Of a DNA stretch of 64,000 nucleotides, positions 35,419-43,922 are shown in pieces. Under the pieces are notes generated by a model. That model saw only the letters and a list, made by a program, of their open reading frames with translations. It ran no database searches and was not told the origin of the DNA. A program made the position numbers and the translations under genes. The stretch comes from Paenibacillus sp. Lineage in GTDB: Bacteria > Bacillota > Bacilli > Paenibacillales > NBRC-103111. Position 1 is the first letter of the stretch. The number at the start of each line of letters is the position of its first letter. The stretch lies in the NCBI GenBank assembly GCA_031180825.1, contig JAPSLM010000008.1, positions 124,001 through 188,000 of the forward strand, written 5' to 3'.

Positions 35419-35847
35419 TTACTTCTTTTCAGCCACCCACATCAAAATTTGCAGGATTGTAATCAGCACGAACGCGACCAGGGCCAGAAACGGAATCGTA
35501 ACGAATCCGAACCAATCGATATAGTCCAAGTCGCACGGAACCGGGCCGCACGCGGCTGCTCCGGTCTTGAACCATTCGGTCTTCTGCATAAGGTAATGGT
35601 ATAACGAAATGCCCCCGCCCCAGATGGACAGCGGCAGCACATACAGGTACATATGTCGTTCCTTGCGCACGGCTGCGATGCCAAGTATAATCACGAGTGG
35701 ATACATCAGGATGCGCTGGTACCAGCACAGCTTGCATGGGGTGAACATCATAATCTCCGAAAAATACAGGCTCCCCAGCGTAGCCGTAAGCGCCACGACC
35801 CATGACAGATGGTGCCCGTTCTCCCGGATAGTCCGCTTCCAATTCAT
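35419..35847 (-). CDS. bdbC: Disulfide oxidoreductase, BdbC/DsbB family
   Basis: A 142-residue membrane protein with four predicted helices. The quinone-proximal C38-x2-C41 pair (CKLCWYQR) and the second pair C100/C105 (ACGPVPC) match BdbC/DsbB. It re-oxidises an extracytoplasmic thiol oxidase (BdbD/DsbA), which is not seen in the window. GGGAGAG precedes the ATG. It is divergent from the AraC-family gene. Confidence 0.9.
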   Translation of the reverse strand: MNWKRTIRENGHHLSWVVALTATLGSLYFSEIMMFTPCKLCWYQRILMYPLVIILGIAAVRKERHMYLYVLPLSIWGGGISLYHYLMQKTEWFKTGAAACGPVPCDLDYIDWFGFVTIPFLALVAFVLITILQILMWVAEKK

Positions 35848-35904
35848 CGACGATCTCTCCCTTCTTTCTTGCCTACATCATATCAAAACTGACGGAGGTG
35901 TACC

Positions 35905-36768
35905 ATCATCGCTCATGTCTATCACGAGGCGGCGTTCAACCCTCACCCCGGCAAAGGCGAGCTGACCGTGCTGTTCGCGGGACACGCCCAGACCGCCGCG
36001 CAGCATAAGGTCGGACCGCAGGTGCTGGACTACCATTTGGTGCATACGGTCGTTTCGGGCCGGGGAAATTTTCGCTGCGTGCATCGGGATTACCGTCTGG
36101 AGAGAGGCGGCAGCTTCTTTATTTTTCCCGGCGAGCTGGTCACCTACGTTTCGGATTCGTCGGAGCCGTGGGCGTACCGCTGGGTCGGCTTCAAGGGCGA
36201 ACGGGCGGACGAGTTTTTAAGCAAGGCCGGCATCTCCCCGGATAAACCGGTGATTTCCTCCGACCGGCTGCGCAGATTGACAGCGCTTTATTATCAATTG
36301 GAAAAAACGCTGCTGCTCGCCAAACCCGGATGCGATATGCAGGCGGGCGGATATTTGCGCCTCCTGTTCGCCGAATTCGCACAGGACCGGGTGCGCCAGG
36401 AGGTGCCACAGGAGGAAGGGTCGATCATCCAGCAGCAGGTGGAACAGGCGATCCGGCGGTTGACGCTGCAGTATTACCAGCCGATTTCCATCGGGCAGAT
36501 GGCTCGGACGCTCGGGTATCACCGGACGCATCTGTCCAAAATGTTCAAGCAGCACACCGGCCTGTCTCCGATGCAGTTTTTGCTGAAAATCCGCATGGAA
36601 CGCGCAAAGCTGCTGCTCCAGGAGCCGCTGACGATCGAGCAGGTCGCTTCCTCCGTCGGCTTCGGCGATGCGCTTTACTTTTCCAAGCAGTTCAAAAAAT
36701 ATTACGGGCGCTCGCCTTCCGAATACCGTCACGACCAGCAGATCAATCCTTATGACTGCGGAGGCTAG
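35905..36768 (+). CDS. AraC family transcriptional regulator with apparent ATC start
   Basis: A 287-residue regulator if read from 35905. An N-terminal cupin-like arm (VVSGRGNFRCVHRDYRLERGGSFFIFPG split by loops) precedes two C-terminal helix-turn-helix motifs (SIGQMARTLGYHRTHLSKMF and TIEQVASSVGFGDALYFSKQF). The frame opens at 35893 and contains no ATG, GTG or TTG before GTG 35968. GGAGGTG at 35894-35900 is perfectly placed for the ATC codon at 35905, and residues from there on look like a normal cupin N-terminus. So either ATC is used or an original ATG was mutated. It may regulate a sugar gene such as the nearby GH4; this is inference. Confidence 0.85.
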   Translation: MIAHVYHEAAFNPHPGKGELTVLFAGHAQTAAQHKVGPQVLDYHLVHTVVSGRGNFRCVHRDYRLERGGSFFIFPGELVTYVSDSSEPWAYRWVGFKGERADEFLSKAGISPDKPVISSDRLRRLTALYYQLEKTLLLAKPGCDMQAGGYLRLLFAEFAQDRVRQEVPQEEGSIIQQQVEQAIRRLTLQYYQPISIGQMARTLGYHRTHLSKMFKQHTGLSPMQFLLKIRMERAKLLLQEPLTIEQVASSVGFGDALYFSKQFKKYYGRSPSEYRHDQQINPYDCGG

Positions 36769-36835
36769 CAACCTTTGACTGTTTCGGTGCGTCTTGAGGG
36801 AAACAGCACTCCAACACCCGAGCGGAAAGGAGAAA

Positions 36836-37353
36836 ATGTTGCCGATGAGACGCTGTTTACCGGCAGTCTTGCTCCTGATCTGGGTCCTCGGACTGATATG
36901 GCCTGCGGGAGAGGCAAGCGCGCTATCCTGCGCCAGACAACCGTCCGTGAACGAAGAATTCGCCCGCAGCACGGTCGTATTTCATGGCATGCCATTCGCG
37001 AGCGAAAGAACGGAGCCATCACGTTCGAAGTGGCAGAAGCCTGGAAAGGCGTCGCTTCCGGCAAAATCGACGTGCAGATCAGCACCATGTGGATACCGAT
37101 ACAGCAGGGCGAGGCGTATCTGGTCTACGCCGCCGAGAAAAACCTCGTGCTGGCCGCACATCTCTGCGGCCGAACCGCGCTGTGGGAGCTGGGACGCGCG
37201 GATACGGCGTCTTTTCCCGCGCCATCCGTTACGTTGAAAGGTTCCTCGTCAGAACCATGGAGCTTGACAGGGATCGGAACGATCCTGGCACTCGTAGTTG
37301 CGGTTTTGCTGGCTTGCTTCATGATAGCCCGCCGTGATCCCAAACAAAAATAA
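36836..37353 (+). pseudogene. Frameshifted secreted protein with TIMP/NTR-like domain
   Basis: Two overlapping frames together make one protein. The first (ATG 36836 or 36845, AAAGGAG upstream) encodes a signal peptide ending ASA then LSCARQPSVNEEFARSTVVF. The second, one frame over, continues KNGAITFEVAEAWKGV ... YLVYAAEKNL ... CGRTALWELG, followed by a C-terminal membrane helix and RRDPKQK. The C.C..PSV.E....S..VF.G and EYLVYA landmarks resemble NTR/TIMP-like secreted domains of Firmicutes. The shift falls near 37003-37012. It is either a real single-base loss or a sequencing error. Confidence 0.6.
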
Positions 37354-37397
37354 GCGGACAGCCGCCTTCTAAAGCGAAGGCGCTGACCGCTTATTTT
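37347..37397. terminator. Bidirectional terminator between the NTR-like and dehydrogenase genes
   Basis: AAAATAAGCGG plus CAGC.GCCTTC arms (37347-37369) pair with 37375-37397 around a 5-6 base loop. A- and T-runs lie on both sides. Confidence 0.85.
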
Positions 37398-37422
37398 TAC
37401 TTCCTCTTCGGTAACTACTGTC

Positions 37423-38634
37423 TTACACCGAGAAGCTGTACGCCACCTCGTCCGCTTCGTGCCGGACAAGTCCGGTCCATTGCTCCCGCGGCACAAGATC
37501 GACTACGGCTTTGACGGCAATCCGGTTGAAATCAAGCTGCGGTACCTGTTCAAGCGTCAGCCGGTCGGTCATCAGCCGGCCCAGCACGCCGGGAAACCTG
37601 GTTTCCATCTGCTTCAACCGGTACAGCCCGGTTTCAAAGTCCTTCCGCGACGCGTTCACCGAGCCGAGCACGCATTTGTTGTCCAGCACCAGTTCCTGGT
37701 TAATCCGGTCGGAGGAAATCCGGATGCTCCGGTTGCCCGGAGTTACGCCGAGAAGCGCCAGCACGCCGTTCGGCCCCAGGGCGGCCATCGCGTCAAAGGC
37801 GAGCGGGCTGTAGCCTGTGCATTCGAAGATCAGGTCCGCGCGCCGGCCGTTTCGCTGCAGGAACGCTCCCAGCGCTGATACGGCGGGAGAGCCGCCGGAA
37901 TCCGCCGGGGCGGCTGCTTCATCCTCCGCCTGCGCATACATCCCTCCGCAGGCCCGGACCAGCTCGGCCCCGACCGAATCTTCCGGCGACTTGGACCATA
38001 CCGCGGTATCCAGTCCCAGACACCGGCACGTGAGCGCAGCGAGCAGCCCAAGCGGCCCCGAGCCGAGCACCACCGCCGTCTTCGGCTGCCAGACGAGCCG
38101 CTGCTGAATGCGCTGCACCTCGTTCCACACCTTCTCGACAATGCTTTGCGGCTCGGCCAGGATGCCGTAGGCGAGACTTCCCGCCGGCACCTTGACCAAA
38201 TATCTCGCATCCTCGACATAATACTCCGACAAGTACCCGTGCGCCCCCCGGATGCCGCGTTCCATATACTCCCCCGATTCGCAGAAGTCCTGCCGCCCGT
38301 TGCGGCAGCTGACGCAGTCCGGGTCCGCGCACGGCCTGCGTACCAAGGCGCAGACCGCGTCTCCCGGCGCGAACCCCGTGGCCGGGTCCGCCTCCTCCAC
38401 GACGCCGAGCGATTCGTGCCCGATCGTCAGCGACGTTTCGCCTGCAGGCGGCACGCCGTACTTCTCGCTCATGATCTCGCGGTCCGTACCGTCAAGGCCG
38501 ATGCAGAGCACGCGGACGAGCACATCCGTCTTCGTCTGCCGCGCGGGACGCTCGACCTCGACCAGCTCCAGCTTTGGCGCCCCGGCCTCCGCTCCGCCTC
38601 CGGGCGTCAGGCCGGTCACGCGCACCGCCTTCAT
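37423..38634 (-). CDS. Glucose 1-dehydrogenase-like zinc MDR alcohol dehydrogenase
   Basis: A 403-residue medium-chain dehydrogenase of the archaeal-type glucose dehydrogenase group. Landmarks are CIGLDGTDREI (catalytic-zinc Cys replaced region with D), IGHESLGVV (zinc His-Glu), the structural-zinc cysteines in CADPDCVSCRNGRQDFC, ERGIRGAHGYLSEYYVED, and a GSGPLGLLAAL Rossmann motif. ATG 38634 overlaps the GH15 stop (ATGA), so it is translated with the glucoamylase. It would oxidise the released glucose to gluconolactone with NAD(P)+. Confidence 0.87.
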   Translation of the reverse strand: MKAVRVTGLTPGGGAEAGAPKLELVEVERPARQTKTDVLVRVLCIGLDGTDREIMSEKYGVPPAGETSLTIGHESLGVVEEADPATGFAPGDAVCALVRRPCADPDCVSCRNGRQDFCESGEYMERGIRGAHGYLSEYYVEDARYLVKVPAGSLAYGILAEPQSIVEKVWNEVQRIQQRLVWQPKTAVVLGSGPLGLLAALTCRCLGLDTAVWSKSPEDSVGAELVRACGGMYAQAEDEAAAPADSGGSPAVSALGAFLQRNGRRADLIFECTGYSPLAFDAMAALGPNGVLALLGVTPGNRSIRISSDRINQELVLDNKCVLGSVNASRKDFETGLYRLKQMETRFPGVLGRLMTDRLTLEQVPQLDFNRIAVKAVVDLVPREQWTGLVRHEADEVAYSFSV

Positions 38635-40670
38635 GGCTTCCCTCCCGCCGCGTGAAGCAGCTTCGCGTCGCTCTGATCCTCGCGGCCGCGCTCCCGGTGC
38701 CGGAACAGCTTCAGCTTCGCCAAGTATTCCTGCACCACCTTGACGAAGGTCGCATGCGACCAGGTCAGCGGCGAAACGGACATCGGCGCGCCGCTGAACG
38801 GATGCACCTGCTCGGCCAATATCCCCGAAGGCAGCGCGTGGCTCATCGTCCAGCGCAGCAGATCCGCCGCCTCCTTCAGCTCTTCTTCACTCTTCGCCGC
38901 GGCTATCACATATTCCGCATACCAGAGCGTGCAAATAAACCACGGGTTGCCGGGCACCTTGGCGACATCCTTCGTCACCTGATGGTAATAATCGTTGGAA
39001 TACCGGGCGAGCCCGCCCACCTCCGTCTGCACCCATAGCTGCTGACGGATCGCCTTCATCGTGGAAACGACCCGCGGGTCGTCCGGGGCAAACATCCCGA
39101 AATCGAATATTGCATACATGCTCGCATCCAGCGTCAAATCCGGTTCGTACGTCTGCTTCTCGTCATTCCAATAGAGCGAACGGATAAACCGCTGCTCCTG
39201 CTCGGAATAAAGCGAATGCTCGACCGCCTGCTTCACGCTGGCCGCCTTATCCCGGTAATGCAGCGCCCGGAGCTTGTCCCCGAAATGCTCGGCGAAGCCC
39301 GCGGCGGCAAGCAGCCCTGCATAGACGCTCGCAACCGTGAACAAATGCACGCCGTACCGCTCCTCCCACAGGTCGTACGAAGGCAGCGGCAATCCCGAAG
39401 CATCGGTATAACGCGCCATGAAATCGGCGGCAGGCAGGACGAGATTGTCGTAATCGTCGCGCGCTTCGTCCAGCGTCCGGGCCAGCCGGTGATGATGCCA
39501 CAGCGCGAACAGCACGAGCGCCGTCTCGTCCTCCTGGATGGCAAGCTGCTTCTCGCCGCGGACGTTGACCCACGGGTGCCAGCTCGAACCGACGGAGCCG
39601 TCCGGGTTGTACTTGTGAAGCAGGTAGCCGTCCGGCGATAAGCCCCGCTTGCAAAACTGGAAAAATCGCTTCGTCAGCGCATGATAGCCGCTTCGGTCAA
39701 GCGCATGCGCAATCAGCGCGCCGTCCCGCGGCCACATGTACGAATACGTGTCGCGCGCAAACTTCAAAATATCCGAATCGTTGGCGGCCAGAATGGCGCC
39801 CCGGTTGTCCGTATTCGTCCGGACCACGAGCAGGCTGCGCTTGTAGAAGGAAGCGATGTCCGGCTCGAGCTGCTTCAGGTCGTGCCGGTCCTGCCCGAGC
39901 CACTGGCCCCAGAAATTGTACGTGCGCTGCAGCAGTGCATGCGGCGTCGCCGACCGGACCGTGCGCTCCAGCTTGCGGATTTCCTGATCTTCCCGGGCGA
40001 AGCATACCCAGAACCAGGCTTCTTTAGCGCCTTTGGCCGGCACGCGCAAGGCCAGCTCGATCGTTCCGTCAACCGACCCCTGCGCAATCGGATTGCCGCC
40101 GAGCCGTCCGTCCTCCGCATCCCGCCATGTCCCTTCGAGCCGGTTTATTTCCTTTTGCCCGGTTGCGTACGACGTAACTCCCGCTTCCTTCTGATCCTGT
40201 CCCCGGCACGACAAAGACATGTACCGGTGCCCCTTGTAAAATACAAGCGATCTTAATTCCGGATCGTAGTATACCGTATCGCCCACGCCGTTGCCGTACA
40301 AATGCAGATCCAGATGGAAATACAGCTTCACCTCGCGCTCCCGGTCCCAGTCGTTTTCCACGACCACCTTGCGGATGAATACATTCTCCTGCACGTCCAC
40401 GCCGTCGCGAAGCTGCAGCTTGAGACCGAGCCGCTCGTGCGTGCAGGCGACGTTCGTAATCATGGAATCGTTCAAATAACCGGACTGCTTTTTCAGCTCC
40501 GGATGATCGATCCAAAAAAAATCTTCCGCCGTCCATACCCCAAAATGAGATAGATGATCCAGCGCTTGATTTTCCTGACCGACATAAGGGAAGTAAATAT
40601 CCCGAACATTGTAATGGACATCGAAATTAATAAGCACGTTGCCGTTGCCTATAGGCAAATCACGGGCCAT
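38631..40670 (-). CDS. Glycoside hydrolase family 15 (glucoamylase-like)
   Basis: A 679-residue enzyme without a signal peptide. An N-terminal beta-sandwich (residues 1-~265) precedes an (alpha/alpha)6 barrel. MWPRDG (312-317) and the general-acid region QEDE around 379-382 are typical of GH15, and the general-base glutamate is likely in LAEQVHPFSG near 628. It resembles archaeal/bacterial intracellular glucoamylases and isomaltose-glucohydrolases rather than fungal ones. It is coupled to the glucose dehydrogenase gene downstream. Product: beta-glucose from the non-reducing ends of alpha-glucans. Confidence 0.9.
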   Translation of the reverse strand: MARDLPIGNGNVLINFDVHYNVRDIYFPYVGQENQALDHLSHFGVWTAEDFFWIDHPELKKQSGYLNDSMITNVACTHERLGLKLQLRDGVDVQENVFIRKVVVENDWDREREVKLYFHLDLHLYGNGVGDTVYYDPELRSLVFYKGHRYMSLSCRGQDQKEAGVTSYATGQKEINRLEGTWRDAEDGRLGGNPIAQGSVDGTIELALRVPAKGAKEAWFWVCFAREDQEIRKLERTVRSATPHALLQRTYNFWGQWLGQDRHDLKQLEPDIASFYKRSLLVVRTNTDNRGAILAANDSDILKFARDTYSYMWPRDGALIAHALDRSGYHALTKRFFQFCKRGLSPDGYLLHKYNPDGSVGSSWHPWVNVRGEKQLAIQEDETALVLFALWHHHRLARTLDEARDDYDNLVLPAADFMARYTDASGLPLPSYDLWEERYGVHLFTVASVYAGLLAAAGFAEHFGDKLRALHYRDKAASVKQAVEHSLYSEQEQRFIRSLYWNDEKQTYEPDLTLDASMYAIFDFGMFAPDDPRVVSTMKAIRQQLWVQTEVGGLARYSNDYYHQVTKDVAKVPGNPWFICTLWYAEYVIAAAKSEEELKEAADLLRWTMSHALPSGILAEQVHPFSGAPMSVSPLTWSHATFVKVVQEYLAKLKLFRHRERGREDQSDAKLLHAAGGKP

Positions 40671-40792
40671 AACGCTTCATCCCCTTCCTGCTCACCCTAA
40701 TTTTCCCCATGAGTGGAAGGAATTTATGCATTCGACATAAAAACCCTTCGCATCCTTTGGTATATTATGGTATACTAAAAGTAAATGCAAGA

Positions 40793-40823
40793 AAAGGCCG
40801 ACCTGTAGAGGCCAGCCTTCGGT
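40793..40823 (-). terminator. Terminator after the 145-residue hypothetical gene
   Basis: On the minus strand AAGGCTGGCC pairs with GGTCGGCCTT (one mismatch or bulge) and is followed by TTCTTG. It lies about 30 bases past the stop at 40851. Confidence 0.6.
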
Positions 40824-40850
40824 ATGAAAATGGTTATGGGCAAGTGCCGC

Positions 40851-41288
40851 TTATTTGCGTTTTCTTCCGTGTTTCACTAAGGTCATGCGACGGGTGTGGC
40901 GCAGCCAGGAGTAATATGCTTTCAGATCACGAAGTTGTATATCCTGAGACACGCGGCCCAAGAACGTAACGACAATCATTTTATGCAAAGGGTTGCCTGC
41001 GATATCGGTTTCATCCTTTAATTCAACAAACTCGGCGACCATTACCAGGTCATCGTCAATCAGGTAAACGTCTTTTTCATTTGCATAATAAGGTTGGACT
41101 TTACCGTTCTTCAGTCTTTCCCATAAAAAGGAGCAAATATGTTCAATTCCGCCCTGCCCGTTCTCCACCCGCTCCGACCATCGGCTGAGCGCATGGCTGG
41201 TAATGACAATATCTGCCACTTTATAACCATTAAATTCAATATAGTAGGGTTCGTAGGTGCTCCAGCGGTTCATAACTTTGTCTCTCAT
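40851..41288 (-). CDS. Hypothetical protein divergent from the XRE-LytTR regulator
   Basis: A 145-residue soluble protein with a very basic C-terminus (HTRRMTLVKHGRKRK). The middle has a TSHALSRWSERV segment and a long acidic strand region. I do not recognise a family; the SHALxRWxERV motif recalls phage-type or toxin-like proteins only loosely. ATG 41288 follows AGGGGGTG. It shares its upstream region with the XRE-LytTR gene. Confidence 0.6.
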   Translation of the reverse strand: MRDKVMNRWSTYEPYYIEFNGYKVADIVITSHALSRWSERVENGQGGIEHICSFLWERLKNGKVQPYYANEKDVYLIDDDLVMVAEFVELKDETDIAGNPLHKMIVVTFLGRVSQDIQLRDLKAYYSWLRHTRRMTLVKHGRKRK

Positions 41289-41456
41289 TACAATCCCACC
41301 CCCTTTTGTAACGCTAAAAAAGTGTGCTACTTCTAATGTAGTATCCGTATTACATAGAGTCAAGAGGCAGATCCGCAGATAAACGCTTTTTTAGAAATTG
41401 CTATTTCATTTCATACGTTTGTCCATTACAATAGTTTCAGAGAGGAGTGACCAGGT

Positions 41457-42125
41457 TTGGGACAACCTATTCCCGATTTCGGAAAATTTCTTGAGAGTCT
41501 TCGAGGTTCGATGTCTTTGCGAGAAGCGGCTCGCAAAAGCGGTCTTTCCCATGCCTACATCCGAGATCTTGAGCTTGAGCGAAACCGTTCGACCAATGAC
41601 AAAATAACCCCGTCGCCGGATACGCTTCAGAAGCTGTCGGCTGCATACGGCTACCCTTATACCGATCTGATGATCAAGGCAGGGCATCTGACAAGCAGTC
41701 ATATTTCATCGTCTTACGCCCCCCAGCGAAACGAAGAGATCGATCTGTCGAGCGTCTACTTCATCGAGATCGGCATGAAAGAAATTACGTATTACCAGAA
41801 AGGAGCGACAATTACGAGGAGCATTGAGTCGCTGCTTGATTTCAGCAGCTTTTTGGACCGGTTGGAAGAGAACGATTTCAAGAAGATGGACACCGATCTT
41901 TACGTCAATTTCAATCACATCCGCAAATATGACGAACGGCGCGGCCAGCTTTATTTTAATGAAAACGGCGAGGGCCCGTACGTCACCATCTCAGCAATCC
42001 GCCAACGGAAATACCACGAACAACTTCTGCGCAAAGTGGCGATCAACACCAAAAAAAGCCTGGAATTTTCCTTCACTAAAAGCGGCAAATCGGCAGCTTT
42101 CTCTACAGCGGAGAAGAACGTCTAA
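41457..42125 (+). CDS. XRE-LytTR fusion transcriptional regulator
   Basis: A 222-residue protein. Residues ~9-68 form a Cro/C1-type helix-turn-helix (LREAARKSGLSHAYIRDLELERNR ... PSPDTLQKLSAAYGY). After a short linker, residues ~98-205 look like a LytTR DNA-binding domain: a VYFIEIGMKEITYYQ strand pair, a LLDFSSFLDRLEENDFKKMDTDLYVN helix-strand (the F.R.h.S.lVN signature) and NHIRKYDERRGQLYF. The start is TTG 41457 with AGGAGTGACC upstream; no better start exists. LytTR is the domain of AgrA, and an agr-like locus lies 2 kb downstream. Two DNA-binding domains in one chain is unusual. Confidence 0.72.
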   Translation: MGQPIPDFGKFLESLRGSMSLREAARKSGLSHAYIRDLELERNRSTNDKITPSPDTLQKLSAAYGYPYTDLMIKAGHLTSSHISSSYAPQRNEEIDLSSVYFIEIGMKEITYYQKGATITRSIESLLDFSSFLDRLEENDFKKMDTDLYVNFNHIRKYDERRGQLYFNENGEGPYVTISAIRQRKYHEQLLRKVAINTKKSLEFSFTKSGKSAAFSTAEKNV

Positions 42126-42154
42126 TTTCAATCTGCACCATCGTGCCTGACACG

Positions 42155-42190
42155 GCCCGCGAGCGCGAACGACTGCCGCGGGCTACTTTT
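42155..42190 (+). terminator. Probable terminator after the XRE-LytTR gene
   Basis: GCCCGCG (42155-42161) pairs with CGCGGGC (42177-42183), followed by TACTTTTAT. The U-tract is imperfect. Confidence 0.55.
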
Positions 42191-42295
42191 ATATCCGATT
42201 CTGCCAAAAGGAGCGGGAGGGAACAGCGTTTTAGTATTATTCTATGCTTCCGTTTCCTGTTTAGAATGCATTCGTTTGAGAGTATTCATAGTTTT

Positions 42296-42741
42296 TTAGC
42301 CGCCAGCCATGTTGACTTTGGCCAGCGGCTTATACGCCTCCTTCAGGTGTTCGACGGAATCCGTTCCCGGTTGCTATTGGAAGAACCGTACGACCTCCAG
42401 CAGCATCCCGGTACAGCTCTCGTCCCCAAAAGCGAGGCGTGTTCCGGATAAAATCAGCTTTGCCATATGAATGTTGCGGCGATTCCAGCTTTGTCCGATA
42501 ATCCGGAGGCAGATCGTTTCCGCCCGGGGCCCTTCCGACTCATTTGCTCCAGCCAGTCGGGAATCGGCACCCCAAGCCGGTCCAGCAGCTTTTCGACAAT
42601 CGTGATGTGCGGAAAGTAGTCCTCGTTTTCAATCCGTGAAATCATGCTGCGGGTACAAATGCCCTCGGAAAGCTCCTTTTGCAGCATCGGGACGGCCTCG
42701 CGCTTGGAGCGAATGAGCTGCCCGAAGCGATCCAGGTTCAT
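42296..42741 (-). pseudogene. Decayed XRE family regulator (frameshift plus amber stop)
   Basis: The intact 5' part (ATG 42741, AAGGAGG nine bases upstream) encodes an XRE helix-turn-helix (LIRSKREAVPMLQKELSEGI, then TRSMISRIENED) and a Rgg/PlcR-like IVEKLLDRLGVPIPDWLEQ. The open frame ends at 42454 after an arginine-rich, non-globular tail. One frame over, protein-like sequence continues (ETICLRIIGQSWNRRNIHMAKLIL ... MLLEVVRFFQ), hits TAG at 42374, then resumes in the same frame (DSVEHLKEAYKPLAKVNMAGG) to TAA at 42296. The regulator thus appears to have lost its C-terminal helical domain. It overlaps or abuts the methyltransferase stop. Confidence 0.55.
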
Positions 42742-42742
42742 A

Positions 42743-43408
42743 TCAAGCTCCCTCCTTATCCGCTCCGATAATCCATAGGTTGCTGCAGTACGATTTTGTG
42801 ACCCAATCGAGCTTGGCGTACGTCTCTTGGGAAACATGACGGCTTCGCGCTCCGGTCATGGATCGGATCTTCAGCCCGCAGTCCAGGAGCAGCCGATGCA
42901 GCTCGACCGGCATCAGCATATTGTAATTGGTCCGCTCGCCCCGCAGCCGCTTCAACGCTTCATCGTGAGGCAAATTTCCGGGGCCCAGACAAGCGATGAC
43001 CATTCCGCCTCCCGGCTTGAGCACCCGGACCATTTCACGGATCATCCCATTCGGATTCCGCACCCATTCTAAGACTGTGCAGCAAAACACATAGTCAAAA
43101 GCCCCGTTTTCCTCGGGAATCGGATCGCAATCCGATAAATACGCCTCGACCCGCCTCGCCTTGGCACTCTCGACCATAGCCGGGGAAATGTCGACGCCCT
43201 TCGCGAGAAAGCCCAGCTCGTTCAAGCGTTTCGTGCCGACCCCGGGCCCGCATCCGACGTCAAGCACGCGGCGCCCTGTATCCCGGGCCGCAAATTTCGC
43301 AAAATATTTTAGCAGCAAGCTTCGGCTCCCGTTGTCCCACAAGTCTTCGTTCGAAAAGTAGTCGCTAAACTCGTCCCACCATGCTCCGCTATATACGTCA
43401 TCCGTCAT
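42743..43408 (-). CDS. Class I SAM-dependent methyltransferase
   Basis: A 221-residue methyltransferase of the UbiE/BioC type. SAM motif I VLDVGCGPGVGT is near residues 48-59, KGVDISPAMVESA follows, and FDYVFCCTVLEWV is motif II/III. ATG 43408 follows GAGAGG by eight bases. The stop overlaps the leader of the XRE pseudogene, so they form one operon. The target is unknown. Confidence 0.82.
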   Translation of the reverse strand: MTDDVYSGAWWDEFSDYFSNEDLWDNGSRSLLLKYFAKFAARDTGRRVLDVGCGPGVGTKRLNELGFLAKGVDISPAMVESAKARRVEAYLSDCDPIPEENGAFDYVFCCTVLEWVRNPNGMIREMVRVLKPGGGMVIACLGPGNLPHDEALKRLRGERTNYNMLMPVELHRLLLDCGLKIRSMTGARSRHVSQETYAKLDWVTKSYCSNLWIIGADKEGA

Positions 43409-43446
43409 TAGGCGTACCTCTCTTTTTCCCGGATCATCGCTTCGGA

Positions 43447-43515
43447 GCAAAGAAAGCCCGCTTTGGTGGATCCGGTCTCTATCTCTAACACTACCAAAGT
43501 CCGGGCTTCTTTGCT
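43447..43515. repeat. Long imperfect inverted repeat between the methyltransferase and agr-like block
   Basis: GCAAAGAAAGCCCGCTTTGGT (left arm from ~43446, split here into two short motifs GCAAAGAAAGCCCG and CTTTGGT) is matched by ACCAAAG and CGGGCTTCTTTGC at the right end near 43493-43515. The loop is about 25 bases. It lies upstream of both divergent units, about 40 bases before the methyltransferase start. It could be an attenuator in the methyltransferase leader, a bidirectional terminator or a mobile-element footprint. The remaining AT-rich bases up to 43922 show no gene; TATAAT near 43779 may be part of the agr-like promoter, and AAGAATATTCTT at 43732-43743 is a perfect palindrome. Confidence 0.5.
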
Positions 43516-43922
43516 ATGACTCCACGAACTCAACCGTTGGATTTTCAGATTTCGCTTGATCGATGCCCTTCCACTCACTTTCTTTTAAAACCACGAATCG
43601 GATTCGCTTTATCCCGTTTAATCCATGAAAAAGGACTACAAAGCAACGATTTTACCAAAATTTTATTTTTGTTAGGAACCGCGGGTCTTATAATGATGAT
43701 GCTAATAATTTCTTCTGCGTGTCGGATTTTTAAGAATATTCTTCATTTTTCGACAAAACTCGCTTGTGTCCATATTCGAAGTATAATACACTAGCATTAA
43801 TTTCATTTTGGAAATATCTTTATTTGTATTTTGCCGATCTTTTGAATCCGAGACTTTTTTGCTAATCCTTTCGTATTATTCATTAATGCTGTTAAAAATC
43901 AAGCAAAAGGGTGCTGCACTTC

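Noticed and set aside
43516-43794. 92-codon frame upstream of the sensor-like gene
   Set aside because: No RBS and no family features; it lies in the AT-rich presumed promoter region.
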